From assembly GCA_035578175.1 (NCBI GenBank), contig JAQMRL010000006.1, positions 56,089,001-56,153,000 on the forward strand: 64,000 bases of DNA, given 5' to 3'. A program made the position numbers and the translations under genes. Of this stretch, positions 11,770 through 22,463 are shown piece after piece; the first letter of the stretch is position 1; the number at the start of each line of letters is the position of its first letter. The notes below the pieces were generated by a model. The model was not told where the DNA came from. It saw only the letters and a program-made list of their open reading frames with translations, and did not search any database. This DNA is from Catonia carolina (lineage: Eukaryota > Arthropoda > Insecta > Hemiptera > Achilidae).

Positions 11770-12700
11770 AACATAAATGGTACAGCAATGGTATAGATAT
11801 GGAAAACTCCAATTCTGAAGAAGAAATTATTAATAGAGGAGTAATACAAGGGTGCGGTCTATCACCCACATTGTTTAATATTTATTTGGATGAAATGATC
11901 AGAAGAAGAAAGTCTCAAGTTCACACTGGTATTCTTATAGGAAAAGATATGGTTGTAAACTGCCTATTATATGCTGATGACCTGATAATGCTACAGGAGA
12001 ATAAGGATGACCTGCAGAGAGCATTCTTCATGCTGAGCAAATTATGTTAAGAATATAAGTTGACACATTCAACAAAGAAGACAAAGGTAATGGCATTCAG
12101 GAGGAAGGAAGGAGCCAGTCAGAAGCAAAATTGCTATAGAGAATAATATTTTGGAACAGATATCCCGGTTTTGGTATCTAGGTTGCAACATTGCATTCCA
12201 AAAAGATAAAGATGCTTATGATAAGATGCACCGATTTCAGCAAATATACGGAACTATCTATAGAACTTTAAAAAATAGCACCTGCAAAAAACACGAGGTT
12301 GAGATTTTATAAAACAATAGCAGTGCCGACCCTACTCTATGGCAGTGAAACTTGGGTGCTACCAAAGCAAGAGGAGAGTAAATTGCAAGCATCTGAAATG
12401 AAATTTCTTCGACATACGTATGGGTGTAGTAGAGAAGATCGTTACAGGTATACCATGATAATGAAAGAACTCAACATCTTCTCTATAAACAACAGGGTAT
12501 CTCAGGAGAGATGCAGTGGTTGGAGCATGTGAGCAGAATGATGGAGGGTAGGCTACCTTAGCAAACACAAGGCTATGAACCGAAGGGAAAGAGAGAACGA
12601 GGATGCCCGAGAAAGGTATGGGCAGATTTGAGAGGTTCAGAACAGGCAAACATGCCTAATTCTTGAAAGGCAGAAGAAGATGATAAGTGGTATAGTGATT
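11770..12700 (+). pseudogene. LINE ORF2 fragment: RT palm to C-terminus
   Basis: 11799-12050 reads INRGVIQGCGLSPTLFNIYL, LLYADDLIMLQENKDDLQRA, i.e. RT motifs 4 and 5 with the YADD active site. After a stop at 12048, other frames give THSTKKTKVMAFR, RFWYLGCNIAF and VPTLLYGSETWVLPKQEESK, then KFLRHTYGCSREDRYRYT, the C-terminal region. The clade is probably RTE- or CR1-like, not the Jockey type at 59133. It is 5'-truncated and has at least three frame breaks. Confidence 0.85.
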
Positions 12701-13010
12701 GTAGCCTAAATATTAGTTTAATAATTTTTTCTCGTTCTTCCGGATTTACAGAGAAGGCTTGAATCAAGTCATAAAGTCTAGTTCCAGGGAATTACTGTAT
12801 TTCAAAAATTAAAAACGTACTACATGTTTAATTTAATATTTATGTTCTTATGGTTTTCCTTCATTCCCAAATTGTTTTATAGATATTTGGACAATTTCAA
12901 GTTTATTCTAGTTTTTATTTTGCTAGACCAGCAGAAAAATTAATTAGGCATTGAATTAACATAACTTTACAATAATTTAACAAAACAAATTTTATGTTAT
13001 TAATTCTTTT

Positions 13011-13376
13011 AGTATGGTTAATTAAACCCCAACCATCAAAGTACACCGGTAACCACTGTCTAGTATTCAAATCCGTATAAAAGTAACTACCTTTACTAGG
13101 ATTTCCTAGGATCCTAGTATCCTAGTATCCAAATCCTAGTAAAGGTAGTTACTTTTATACGGATTTGAATACTAGACAGTGGTTACCGGTGTACTTTGAT
13201 GGTTGGGGTTTAATTAACCATACTCTCTCAGGAATGGTCGACCTGAGTCTGTACAAGACTACACCTCATTTACACGCCATACACATCATCCTCATCTCAT
13301 TGGGTCATGGGGTTGCTTATTGTTCTCAATTGAACAGATTGCAACGTACACAAATTAGGGATTACAAAAAAAAAAA
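13011..13376 (+). mobile_element. SINE family D, palindromic copy with 12-bp TSD
   Basis: Exact duplication ATTAATTCTTTT at 12999-13010 and 13377-13388. The right part (about 13120-13376) is a sense copy running from the B-box region through a 3' end ATTAGGGATTAC plus A's. The left part (13011 to about 13105) is the inverted complement of the internal segment. The arms match over ~85-90 bp around a CTAGGATCCTAG centre. The tRNA-like head seen in the full copy at 22131-22463 is missing. Consistent with reverse transcription that switched strand during integration. Confidence 0.9.
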
Positions 13377-13760
13377 ATTAATTCTTTTGGCGATTTTGAA
13401 AATAATAACAGTACTAATATAACAATTAAAATTGAGTTTGCTCTGTAACTGTAATTAGTAAAACTACACAATTAATTTATATCTTTCCAAAATAAAACGG
13501 TTCAATTTAACACAATATTAGTTTATCATTCGTACACATCATTATTAACTCTTAAAAAGTGTTAATTTATAATGTTAAAAATGTTTACAAAATAATATAT
13601 CTATTTACTTAAATTACAATTTTAAAGATCCATAATACTGTAGTAAATTTAGGATGTATGTGATTATTAAAAATCTGTGAGGGATCAGAATTTTCATTTC
13701 AAGGTTTGGTTTGGTTAGATTAGGTTAGGTATTACGTACATTGAAGAGTTTTAGAAAGCA

Positions 13761-13867
13761 TTATGTTTGGTATTGTAACATTGGTGCTGCAAGATTAGGA
13801 TGATGACTTGAATTCATTCTCAAAGCAGATAAACTTTTGTTGTACCATTCGTCTTCTGGACTCATAC
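13761..13867 (-). CDS. PROP1: Homeobox gene terminal exon D: OAR-like tail and stop
   Basis: Begins with the last two bases of a split Gly codon, then reads MSPEDEWYNKSLSALRMNSS and HHPNLAAPMLQYQT before TAA (complement of 13761-13763). The acceptor is TTTATTTCAG above 13867. The segment NKSLSALRMN resembles the OAR (otp/aristaless/rax) motif that closes many paired-like homeodomain proteins and can modulate transactivation. The 3'UTR continues below 13761; I did not identify a convincing poly(A) signal. The neighbouring intron holds several SINEs and a TA-flanked transposon. Confidence 0.9.
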
Positions 13868-14212
13868 CTGAAATAAATAAATTATTCAGAATTAGTAGGT
13901 TAGTAATTTTCATCAGTTGTGCTTACACTAGTAGAATATAATTATATCTGTTAGGTACTAAGATTAAGATACTTAATACAATAAACAAAACATTTTAATT
14001 ACGAAGTGAACAGAAAGACTATTATTACAATCCTTGTGGTTAAACGATGTCTCTCGCCCGGCCGAGCCTAACTGCTACTAGTTTAACTAAAAACATCGCC
14101 CGCGTTGGTGAATATACACTCATTTTACTCGGTTCATCGTAAGAAAGATATAATATGTCAAGTAAACAAATAATGACGTCACTGAGCATGCACGTTAGGC
14201 CTATTATTATTT

Positions 14213-14578
14213 TTTTATATATTTTTTTGGTTTAACGTCCGACTGTTCTTCAATTACTGCTAATACAGACGGTGAAAGATGAAATGATTTTTTTGTTACT
14301 GTATGAAAATATGCCGTGCCTGAATGGGATTGCCGGCCGCATTGGCGCAGTTGGTAACGTGCTCGCCTCTCATCATGCGGTCTTGGGTTCGAATCCCATT
14401 CAGGCACGGCATATTTTCATACGTTACGAAAAATCATTTCATCCTTCACCGTGTGCATTAGCAGTAATTGCAGAACAGTCGGACGTTAAACAAAAAAAAA
14501 AGAAAACTGAATGGGATTCGAACCCAAAACCGCATGATGAGAGGCGAGCACGTTACCAACTACGCCAATGCGGCCGGC
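14213..14578 (-). mobile_element. SINE family A, outer copy split by a second SINE
   Basis: The minus-strand head lies at 14519-14578 (complement starts GCCGGCCGCATTGGCGTAG, then GGTTCGAATCCCATTCAG). The rest, through 'gccgtgcctgaatgg' to the tail at about 14213, lies left of 14320. The two halves join precisely when the plus-strand insert 14332-14506 and one duplicate are removed. Confidence 0.88.
14332..14506 (+). mobile_element. SINE family A nested inside another family A copy
   Basis: Full SINE with head GCCGGCCGCATTGGCGCAG, B box GGTTCGAATCCC, and body ATTAGCAGTAATTGCAGAAC..GGACGTTAAACAAAA. The exact target duplication CTGAATGGGATT at 14320-14331 and 14507-14518 is itself SINE A sequence. 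Opposite orientation to its host. Confidence 0.93.
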
Positions 14579-15958
14579 TGATAATACCAATACGCATTAT
14601 TTAAAAATTTGTACACGCTGATTAAAAAGTAATAACAAAATACTTTCAAGTATTTAAATACAAAATACTGTTATAATGAAGTGGCGAAAATAAAATCAGC
14701 TGGTCAAATAAAATCAGCTTCTCATAAACAGCTGACTGGTTAAATATAAAAACGAAGGTTCCCATTGTTGGGACGCGGCCGCGGTTTGAATGGCTGACGT
14801 GTGAGTGGTCTAAATTGTACGGGAATCTTTGTTACGATGAAGTTTGTTATTTTGTCAGCAGACATTGTTATTTAATGTTTAATTTGGTAAGGGATATTGT
14901 CTATTTTATTTTATTGTTAATTAATTGCGTGAACTGTATTATTTTCAATGTTTAATAACTTATTTTCATAAACTCATGTTCATTGTTGTCGTTTGTAAAG
15001 GTTAGTTTTTAGTTCTTGTCAAATAATTGTGTTAAATAACTATATGTGAATTAATTAAATAAAAGTTTACAATTTTACTTTACTATAACAAGTTGTAACA
15101 ATACTTTTAAAAGTGTTTTTTTTTTTAAATAAATTAATGAAACTGTTAGGCCTGCATCATAGCCCTATCATGACTGATGTTTTAAGTACCGATCATTAAA
15201 TTTATAAAAACATTAGGCCAATACTTTATTTCCATTCTTTTTCATAAATAAATGTGGTTACAAGTTATACGTAGGCTTACCTCTGATCTGTATGAAGAAA
15301 CACGAAAACTTTAAAAGTAAACATTTTTGTAGTAATGATCTAATAACAGCTTAGTCACTCGTTACTTCACAATTGAATTTGACGATTACTAATCCAAACC
15401 CATAAATCTCTCTCCATATTTTTGACAAAGAACGTGACTTATCGTTATATGCTACCAGTTTGCTTTTGACAGTGTATTTTTTCACATCGTTCTTAAGAGC
15501 ATTATAATTTATTTTCAATAGGACTTTAGTGTTATAGTATTTTATGGTTTTTTTTATTTCTATTTTTCGTTTAATTCTGCATATGGTTAAAAACACGTAT
15601 CAGTTATCATTGTGATGTTTTCATTAAAAAATGTTGCATTTTTTCTGAGTCACCGCTTTATCAGCTGATTCGGTAACCGCTGTTTGTTTACTCCAGATAA
15701 CTTAATTACGATGAACCGAGTATTTCTAAATTTGAAATAATTGAAATAACATTTATGAAATATACATGTAGGCTATTTATGTTATAAAAATACCATTTCA
15801 ATGTAGAGTCTGTATACGCTAATAGTACTCCGCGTAGGCAACCAGCAATAGGCTACAATTGAGCAGCGTATTAAATTAAAAATACGCACAGCATGATCAA
15901 AAACAAAATTCCATACAACACTATTCGCTCTAAGCTTTAGCATAATAAAAACACGATC

Positions 15959-16157
15959 GCCGGCCGCATTGGCGCAGTTGGTAACGTGCTCGCCTCTCAT
16001 CATGCGGTCCTGGGTTCGAATCCCACTCAGGCACGGCATATTTTCATACGTTACAAAAACAAAAATCATTTCATCCTCCATTGTACAAAGTTACACCCCA
16101 ACGTCGTCGCTAATGACCGTTGTAGTTGATGCGACGTTAAATAAATTAAAAAAAAAA
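15959..16157 (+). mobile_element. SINE family A, full copy with TSD
   Basis: Head GCCGGCCGCATTGGCGCAG, A-box region CAGTTGGTAACGTG, B box GGTTCGAATCCC, body ending TCGCTAATGACCGTTG and GATGCGACGTTAAATAAA, then poly(A). The duplication ACACGATC (extendable by preceding A's) is at 15951-15958 and 16158-16165. The body 3' end differs from the 14332 copy, so family A has at least two 3'-tail subtypes. Confidence 0.93.
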
Positions 16158-16250
16158 ACACGATCAATTTTCATTTGTTAGAAATGTTTCATAAATCGAA
16201 TATTAGTTTACCATTAATAAAAACTTTTACTATTGTTACTCTTACATTGT

Positions 16251-16328
16251 AAATCAATTCATCCTTCACCGTCTGCATTAGCAGTACTTGCACAACAGGC
16301 GGACGTTAAACAAAAAAAACAAAAAAAA
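16251..16328 (+). mobile_element. 5'-truncated SINE A tail with 13-bp TSD
   Basis: Only the last ~65 bp of the body (TTCATCCTTCACCGTCTGCA, GGCGGACGTTAAAC) and the A-rich tail remain. Exact duplication ACTCTTACATTGT at 16238-16250 and 16329-16341. Target-primed reverse transcription that stopped early. Confidence 0.9.
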
Positions 16329-16341
16329 ACTCTTACATTGT

Positions 16342-17565
16342 TATTTTTCGTTACATTATTTACTATTATTACATTATTATTTATGATAAGTAGGTTTTTA
16401 TTATAGACTCAGTTTTATTTTTGGTCACATGTAACGAAAGACTATTGCGCTTCAATTATAACAGAAGAGTAAACAATTCCAGTGATTCGTTGTTTATCAT
16501 TTCAGATTGTTTATTTATTTCATATCATTTAAACTGATGTCTGTGACTAGTTTAAAATACAACTGTTTGCACTTGCCCGTGTTTAACACTCATTTTTAGT
16601 TTCATCAGTTATTTTTTGGTACTGTATCGGTTTGTTTCGATTTTCTTCGTAGACTGAAGTTGAAAAGTTTTGTAAGCTGTGTTTTGTAAACATGCATGAT
16701 AGTGAATGTGTTGCGTTTTTGAAACATAAAAGCGGTAAACATTAAAAAGTAGAAATAATTATTTTGTTAAATGTAATGGTTAAAATAATTAATTAAGGCG
16801 TCGCTTTATGAAACTACAATAATTACAAGTAATCTGAACAATATAATTAAAAACGCTTAAAGGATAATGTTTATTTTAGGATGTAGCCTAGAAGTTTTTA
16901 TGATGAAACGTAGGGCAAGATAATTGTCAGGCGGAGAGGCAGATATGCGCCAAGTCAAAAATATCAAAGGGATTGCTAAGGAACTTTGGCTTATATTGTA
17001 TGTGTTGACAAATTAAACAAAAGTAAATAAAATATTAAATAAGTTAAATATTAATATGTCTACGGAAATGTAAAACTACAAACAGAGGTTTTCTCTGGCA
17101 GTATTTTTACTAGGCTATTTCTTTATAAGTATTTTTAGATATATATGTAGGGCCTACCTACAGACTCAACCCCTCTTTTAATACCCCAACAACCATAGAC
17201 TTGTTTGAAGAACCTCCCGTCTTCTAACCGCCATTCTTTTTTCTTTCTTTCTAAGCTTCAACAAAATTCATCACGTCATTTTCTTCTTTCGATTCAAACG
17301 CATCCCTTCCTACGTTCACTTCATTCTCATCGGTAGGCTGTCATAGGGCCAGTCTTTGTCTTTTTTATAGAGAACATTTTATCGTCTTTTATATACATTT
17401 ATATTGACAGAACGTAGGGTATGCTGACGGAATATAAAAGAATAAAATAGTAATATGGAGGACTTTTTGTCTTATTCTTCAGTTTCTATAAGTAAAACTC
17501 CCAGCATGATAATGTTTAATTATAAATTTTTACTTTCTCTTGCCTATAGGAAGGAAACTATTGTA
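16342..17565. other. Intron DNA, including a short pyrimidine-rich patch
   Basis: No gene. The part at about 17160-17345 is C/T-rich on the plus strand, that is, purine-rich in the sense of the homeobox transcript. It resembles the patches at 35900 and 40740. Confidence 0.45.
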
Positions 17566-17880
17566 CAATCGCTAAAAACATGTTTTTTGAGTTCAGGTGG
17601 TCTGAAAACGTGTAGATCTGGTAAAAAGTCGATTTTTTGAAATCGAGTTTTCACCAGATCTACACGTTTTCAGACCACCTGAACTCAAAAAACATGTTTT
17701 TAGCGATTGAAAACTCGATTTCAAAAAATCGACTTTTTACCAGATCTACACGTTTTCAGACCACCTGAACTCAAAAAACATGTTTTTAGCGATTGGTCTG
17801 TGTGTGTGAACAGAATATCTCAAGAAGGGAACATCGCACGTACTTGAAACTTAAAACTTAAGTTAGAGGACCCGTATTAT
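17566..17880 (+). repeat. LR2 repeat with its core in three copies (minus, plus, plus)
   Basis: The ~70-bp core (CCAGATCTACACGTTTTCAG, ACCACCTGAACTC, CATGTTTTTAGCGATT) occurs at 17566-17637 inverted, 17652-17727 direct and 17741-17796 direct. The linkers GAAATCGAGTTTTC and GAAAACTCGATTTC are also mutual complements. The usual LR2 body then follows (GGTCTGTGTGTGTGAACAG, ATATCTCAAGAA). Copies identical at most positions suggest recent local duplication and inversion. Confidence 0.85.
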
Positions 17881-17929
17881 TTAATTACCTAGTGGTAATT
17901 AGTGATTTTCTGCTTTTTTCTCACGAAAA

Positions 17930-18300
17930 CGTGTAAAAAATCGATTTTTTATGATTTCAGCCTTGGTATGCATTTTACGACAAAAGTGTATACAATCAAA
18001 TTTATAGGAAATTAAGAGATCTACAACTTTTATTCATAGCATTTTTCTCTACAGAACCTAGTTTAGCGTGAAAGAGTGATTTTTCCGTAATTTTAAGCCA
18101 AACTGAAGTTGATATTCATTTTCCGTCTTTCACTCATGGTTAAAATAAGGTTATGTTTATTGAGTATAGCTTTTTGTTTTTTCTAATGTTTTATTACTAA
18201 TGTTAGGTTATATTGTTAATTATTTGCATTGGTAAGAGAAAATCGTGTGAGTGCTTCACACCTGATTTTTTAAAAAAATATTTGTGTATCTAACAATTAT
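17930..18300 (+). repeat. LR1 repeat copy
   Basis: Contains 'agatctacaacttttatt', 'cagaacctagtttagcgtga', 'gtctttcactcatggtta' and terminal 'gcattggtaagagaaaatcg'. It follows LR2, as at 23640-24570, so LR2 and LR1 may be parts of one larger element. Confidence 0.78.
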
Positions 18301-18760
18301 TTTCATTTACGGTCAGGTTAGACCAAGTAAAATAATTTTAGACTTTTCTGGAACCTCTTTTGCAGCCACTACACTGTCAGCATTATTTCACTAGCATTGG
18401 ATATCTAATAAATTTCAATCTCTTTTGTTATCTATTCTATTATCTTCCTTTTTGTGTGTTTCTGTTAACCTACGATCTGCGCTCATAGAACAATAGGGTT
18501 TGTTAGCGCGCCTACAAAAACTGCAAATGCAACATGTTTGAAAAATTATCAGATAAGGACTCCGCTGAGCAGAGTGTATTGTAACATACACACACAGTGT
18601 GTGCGCGCACACGCACACACTTTATTACAAAACCAATGAATTTCACTTCAGATAAACTATAATAAATAACACATATATGCTAAAATTAAACAATAAAAAT
18701 CTGGTGTCAAAAACGCAAAAATTTCTCTTGCCAATGCAAATAATGAACAATAACCTAATA

Positions 18761-19700
18761 CAGTCGAACTCGCTTACAGCGTCATTGAAGGGACAGATTA
18801 AATTTTACCGTTATATCCGAGTGACGTTATAACAAAGTTAGCTCTTGTGTCAAAGTAATTCTAACTAAACTTAAGAATATTTCGTATACATTACTACTAA
18901 TTTACGTAATGTGCTAAAAGTTTTTTATTTGCGATTTTTAAATCGTAATACCCTAATAAAATAGATTAATAACCACTCTGTGTAAGTAGGTAGACTTTAT
19001 TATGTATTAAAATACGGAAACCAAAATACATATTTGTATGTACATAAACTACATAATGGTACGTTATCTACTTTATTGGAAGAAATCAGTGATTTTCTTT
19101 TGAACACCTCGTTCTGCGAAATAAATCCTCTCCGTAATGTCTCTCGGTGTCGGAGAAATCTTAAAAATGTTTCAGACGCTAGCATTGCCTCCTGCAATGT
19201 TGGCGTAACTGTGTCCTCCACTTCATCTTCCTCTTGCTCAGTCGCTTCTTCAGTATTAGAGAATTTTCTTAAATGTGGATAGTCTGATGTGAAAGTTAGG
19301 TACAGTGCTACCTATTAAGTGTCACACGTCACGTAGAGGGTGCAGTCCCAAAATTGACCTTGTCGTAGATCAATCAGTAGTTATAGACACAATATGAACA
19401 GCTTACAAAATCATTTTAATCCCTTCGCGCAAGCAAACACTATTCACAAGTAAACTACTGTACTATATTACTGTATACAGTATTTTTATTTTTAAAATAA
19501 TTTACTGATAAATTATAGCAAGTTCACAATCGTTGTACGTGAAGTAAAAAATGATTTCATCGGAAAAATTTTGACGCAACAACCGAGTTAATAACGTTAA
19601 AACAGGGGTTTTCAGATAGAAGTTTGACGCAACGCCTAAAAAAATGACGTTAAGTCCGAGTTGACGTAAAGTCCGAGACCGTTAAAACCGGGTTCAACTG
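18761..19700 (-). mobile_element. Pogo/Tigger-like DNA transposon, internally deleted
   Basis: Ends CAGTCGAACTCG.. and ..GGTTCAACTG with TA on both sides (18759-18760, 19701-19702). The TIR wording CAGTYGAAC is typical of pogo/Tigger elements. At 940 bp it is too short for a full transposase; only the C-terminal part is present (19000-19308). It is inserted in the LR1 copy, so it is younger than that copy. Confidence 0.82.
19000..19308 (-). pseudogene. Pogo-type transposase C-terminal fragment
   Basis: Minus-strand frame reads DYPHLRKFSNTEEATEQEED, then EVEDTVTPTLQEAMLASETF and LRFLRHRETLRRGF. The acidic stretch followed by an ALET-like helix (EAMLASETFLRFL) is the usual C-terminal end of Tigger/jerky-type transposases. 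The catalytic DDE domain and CENPB-type HTH domains are absent. No ATG starts this frame, so it is not an independent gene. Confidence 0.68.
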
Positions 19701-20670
19701 TATTAGTAATAAAACACTAGAAATAAAGAAAAACTAACGTCAAAAAACATTACCTTATTTTAATCATGATTGAATGATACAAAATGAAAATCAACCTCAG
19801 TTTGGCTTCCTACGGAAAATCACTCTTTCACGCTAAACTAGATTCTGTAGAGAAAAATGCTATCAATAAAAGTTGTAGATCTTTTAATTTCCGATAAATT
19901 TGATTACACACTTTTGCCGTAAAATGCATTCTAAGGCTAAAATCTTTAAAAAAAAGATCGATATTTTTTACACATTTTCGTAAAAAAAAACAGAAAATCG
20001 CTAATTACCGCTAAACTAAACGTTATAAAAAAATATATTTGAAATAAAAGTTGTAGGTTTTTAAATTCTCTACAACTTTTATTACAAACATTTTTGCTCT
20101 AAAATGTATATTAAAGCCGCAATGTTAAAAAAAGACATTTTTTCTACAATCGCTTGCGCGCGCACGCGCGCGTGCACAATTACCAAACCAATGAATTCTA
20201 CTTCAGATAAAAATATTAAATTACACATATCCTGTTAGAAAACTATACAATAAAACTAGACAAAACGTCGGGATTATTGGTTTCAGATTTAATAAATAAC
20301 GTACAATTTTTGTTTTTTATGTAATAATATTAGTGTTAAAATAGTTGTGATAATATTTTAAGTAGAACTTCATCAGTTACAAAAAAAGACCTGTATCATG
20401 TATCAATCGGTATCGGTATCAACCCACATGCACAACATTAAGTATGAGCATATAAATAACCCTTGTATAACATGCAACCCGCAATATTGTTATGTATTGC
20501 ATGTTGCATTTTCAGTTCTTGTAGGCGCGCTAACAAAGTTCCGGGCGTTCAATAGATAAAAGCCGAATTATGAGTAGATGTGTTACTAGACGTCTTGACG
20601 GAAATGTAAAATAAATAAAATAAATCTGTAGGGTGTACTCTGCGTAGTCTGCTGTTTGTTTCACAGTTGT

Positions 20671-20990
20671 CTAGGAGATTGATGACTTATGGATTTTGAT
20701 GATTTTTAACTCGTGTTTGGTAACTGGTATACATAATTTCTGTATTGTTTCGTGTACTGTGGGAGTATTCGTGTCTACGTATATTATAGTGCTGGATATG
20801 TTGTACCAAGGCGAGTCTGTGATGTTACGAAGTATTTTGGAGTGAAACAATTGAATTATTTCAATGTTACGGTAACTTGGTGCACTCTCCCTCTGGTGTC
20901 TCTTGATGGGACAGTTGTATCCCATATGTCTACCAGGTTTAATTCTATCATCTATTATTATTATTTTATATTAGGATAATTTTTTATCAA
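20671..20990 (-). pseudogene. Jockey-like ORF2 C-terminal fragment
   Basis: Reads GYNCPIKRHQRESAPSYRNI then EIIQLFHSKILRNITDSPWY and HETIQKL, ending in a stop at 20671. This parallels QRIQRFQSKLLRQITDAPFY of the intact element at 60610-63312, but with many differences, so it is a related, older Jockey-clade element. Only the post-RT region is left. Confidence 0.72.
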
Positions 20991-21059
20991 TTTATTTTTA
21001 TTTTCTATTATATTTTCTGAGAATGTTTTTATTTATTAATTTTGTTACATTCTTTTACT

Positions 21060-21290
21060 GTATAAGCCCTTGAAGTCAGTATACTCAGTATCCTGAACCG
21101 GTTCGTCCCGTTCATTATTTTTTCTCAATTTATTCCTAATTTCCTGAAAACCTTTCTGACTTCTTTAAACCACTTATACGACACCTAAGATCAGTTGTTT
21201 AGTATCTTAAATATTTTATCCGTTTATTTTATCCATTGTTTGTCATCCATTTTAAGCAGGTGGTGTGCCTTGATCCTCCTGTGTGAGTAT
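21060..21290 (-). pseudogene. LINE ORF C-terminal remnant
   Basis: The minus strand gives VSYKWFKEVRKVFRKLGIN-like words, homologous to the segment at 63695-64000 (SDKWFKKVRKDTEKTGINRE). Stops interrupt it. Confidence 0.6.
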
Positions 21291-21544
21291 CGGTATTTGG
21301 TCAACAACCCGTCTTGCCAAATTCCCAAATCCCGAAATATCCAAATATCGAAATATCCCAAATCCCATTCCCGAATATCCTTCTCCAGCACACAGTTAAA
21401 GAGAATACGTCGCAGTCCGTTACTTTATCTAATACCAGTTTTAATTTCAAACTCTTTGAAGACGTCTCCTAAAATCTTTATTTTCAATCGTGTCCGTAGT
21501 AATGTTTCCTTAGACCACTCTATATTAAAAACTTAGAATTTTTA

Positions 21545-22000
21545 AGATTATATCCTTAGCATGATTTTTATGACAAAAGTGTATACATAACTAAAGTTAT
21601 AGAACATTAAAAACGCCTTTGGCCAGGGGATCTTCTTGGCCAATTGTAGGACTGTTGTGATGACTGCAAGCTCCAGCAAGTAATTCAAGTTTTGGAACCT
21701 TTAGCGTCATATTTATAAATTGTTATATTATTGTAATAAGAGATACTAAATTTTCAATAAAATGTGTCAAAAAAACATTTTGTTCTATAAAGCTTAGTTT
21801 AGCATTGGTGTTTTCCCGTATTTTCAAATCGAACAGTGGTTGATTTTTATGTAACGTCATTTACTCATTTTAAAATTAAGTTGCATTTTAAATTTTATAT
21901 TGTTTACTAATGATTAAACATTGGTTACATTTTAATTATTTACATTGGTAAGAGAAAGTCGTGGAAAAGTTTCACAGCCGATTTTTTAATTTATTAAAAC
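21545..22000 (+). repeat. LR1 repeat copy with unrelated internal insert
   Basis: LR1 blocks ('atgacaaaagtgtatac', 'gcttagtttagc', 'gcattggtaagagaaagtcg' at its end) with ~110 bp of unrelated sequence around 21613-21720. Confidence 0.7.
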
Positions 22001-22130
22001 ACACCCACCTCTCCGATGTTGGTCAGCTGACTTGGCGGTATAATTGGTGTTTTTAGCATGAAGAAGTAGCAAGAGAGAGTTTTTTGTTGCTATGTGGTTC
22101 TATTTTTTGATCTTCTTTGTGTCACTTAGT

Positions 22131-22463
22131 TTTTTTTTGTTTTTTTTTATTTCTAATTTGTGTACGTTGCAATCTGTTCAATTTAGAACAATAAACAACC
22201 CCATGACCCAATGAGATGAGGATGATGTGTATGACGTGTAAATGAGGTGTAGTCTTGTACAGACCCAGGCCGACCATTCCTGAGAGAGTATGGTTAATTA
22301 AACCCCAACCATCAAAGCAACGGCAACCACTGTCTAGTATTCAAATCCGTATAAAAGTAACTACCTTTACTAGGATTTGAACCAGGAACCTTCGTCTCCG
22401 AAAATCAGCTGTTAAACAGCTGATTTTGGCGACGACTTTACCTCTAGACCAACCCGGTGGGTT
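22131..22463 (-). mobile_element. SINE family D, full-length copy
   Basis: The minus-strand head is AACCCACCGGGTTGGTCTAG AGGTAA (A box) followed by a B box CTGGTTCAAATCCTAG. The long body contains TTGATGGTTGGGGTTTAATT and GGCCTGGGTCTGTACAAGAC, ending CACAAATTAGAAAT with an A-rich tail (T's near 22131-22150). The tRNA-like head contains an extra hairpin, AAAATCAGCTGTTTAACAGC, between the boxes. It defines the structure missing in the palindromic copy at 13011. Confidence 0.87.

Larger units (their letters stand above)
14128..15720. mobile_element. TA-flanked element with perfect 15-bp TIRs
   Basis: Left end CTCGGTTCATCGTAA and right end TTACGATGAACCGAG, each preceded or followed by TA (14126-14127, 15721-15722). 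A second shared word, AGTAAACAAAYA, sits ~35 bp inside both ends. No transposase is readable in ~1.2 kb of non-SINE interior. It looks like a non-autonomous Tc1/mariner/pogo-type element, later hit by SINEs (14213-14578). Confidence 0.72.
18499..20540 (-). repeat. LR1 copy bounded by inverted and direct repeats, holding a pogo-like insertion
   Basis: Removing 18761-19700 restores a continuous minus-strand LR1 copy. Direct repeats of ~100 bp, each with an alternating purine-pyrimidine run (GTGTGCGCGCACACG near 18600, GCGCACGCGCGCGTGC near 20160) followed by ACCAATGAATT, flank it. Outside these, GTTAGCGCGCCTACAA at about 18500 and its complement near 20530 form inverted ends of ~40 bp. This may be a composite DNA transposon. 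Confidence 0.65.

Noticed and set aside
14332..16157. tRNA genes suggested by A and B boxes
   Set aside because: Heads lack a complete acceptor stem and run into SINE bodies with poly(A) and target duplications.
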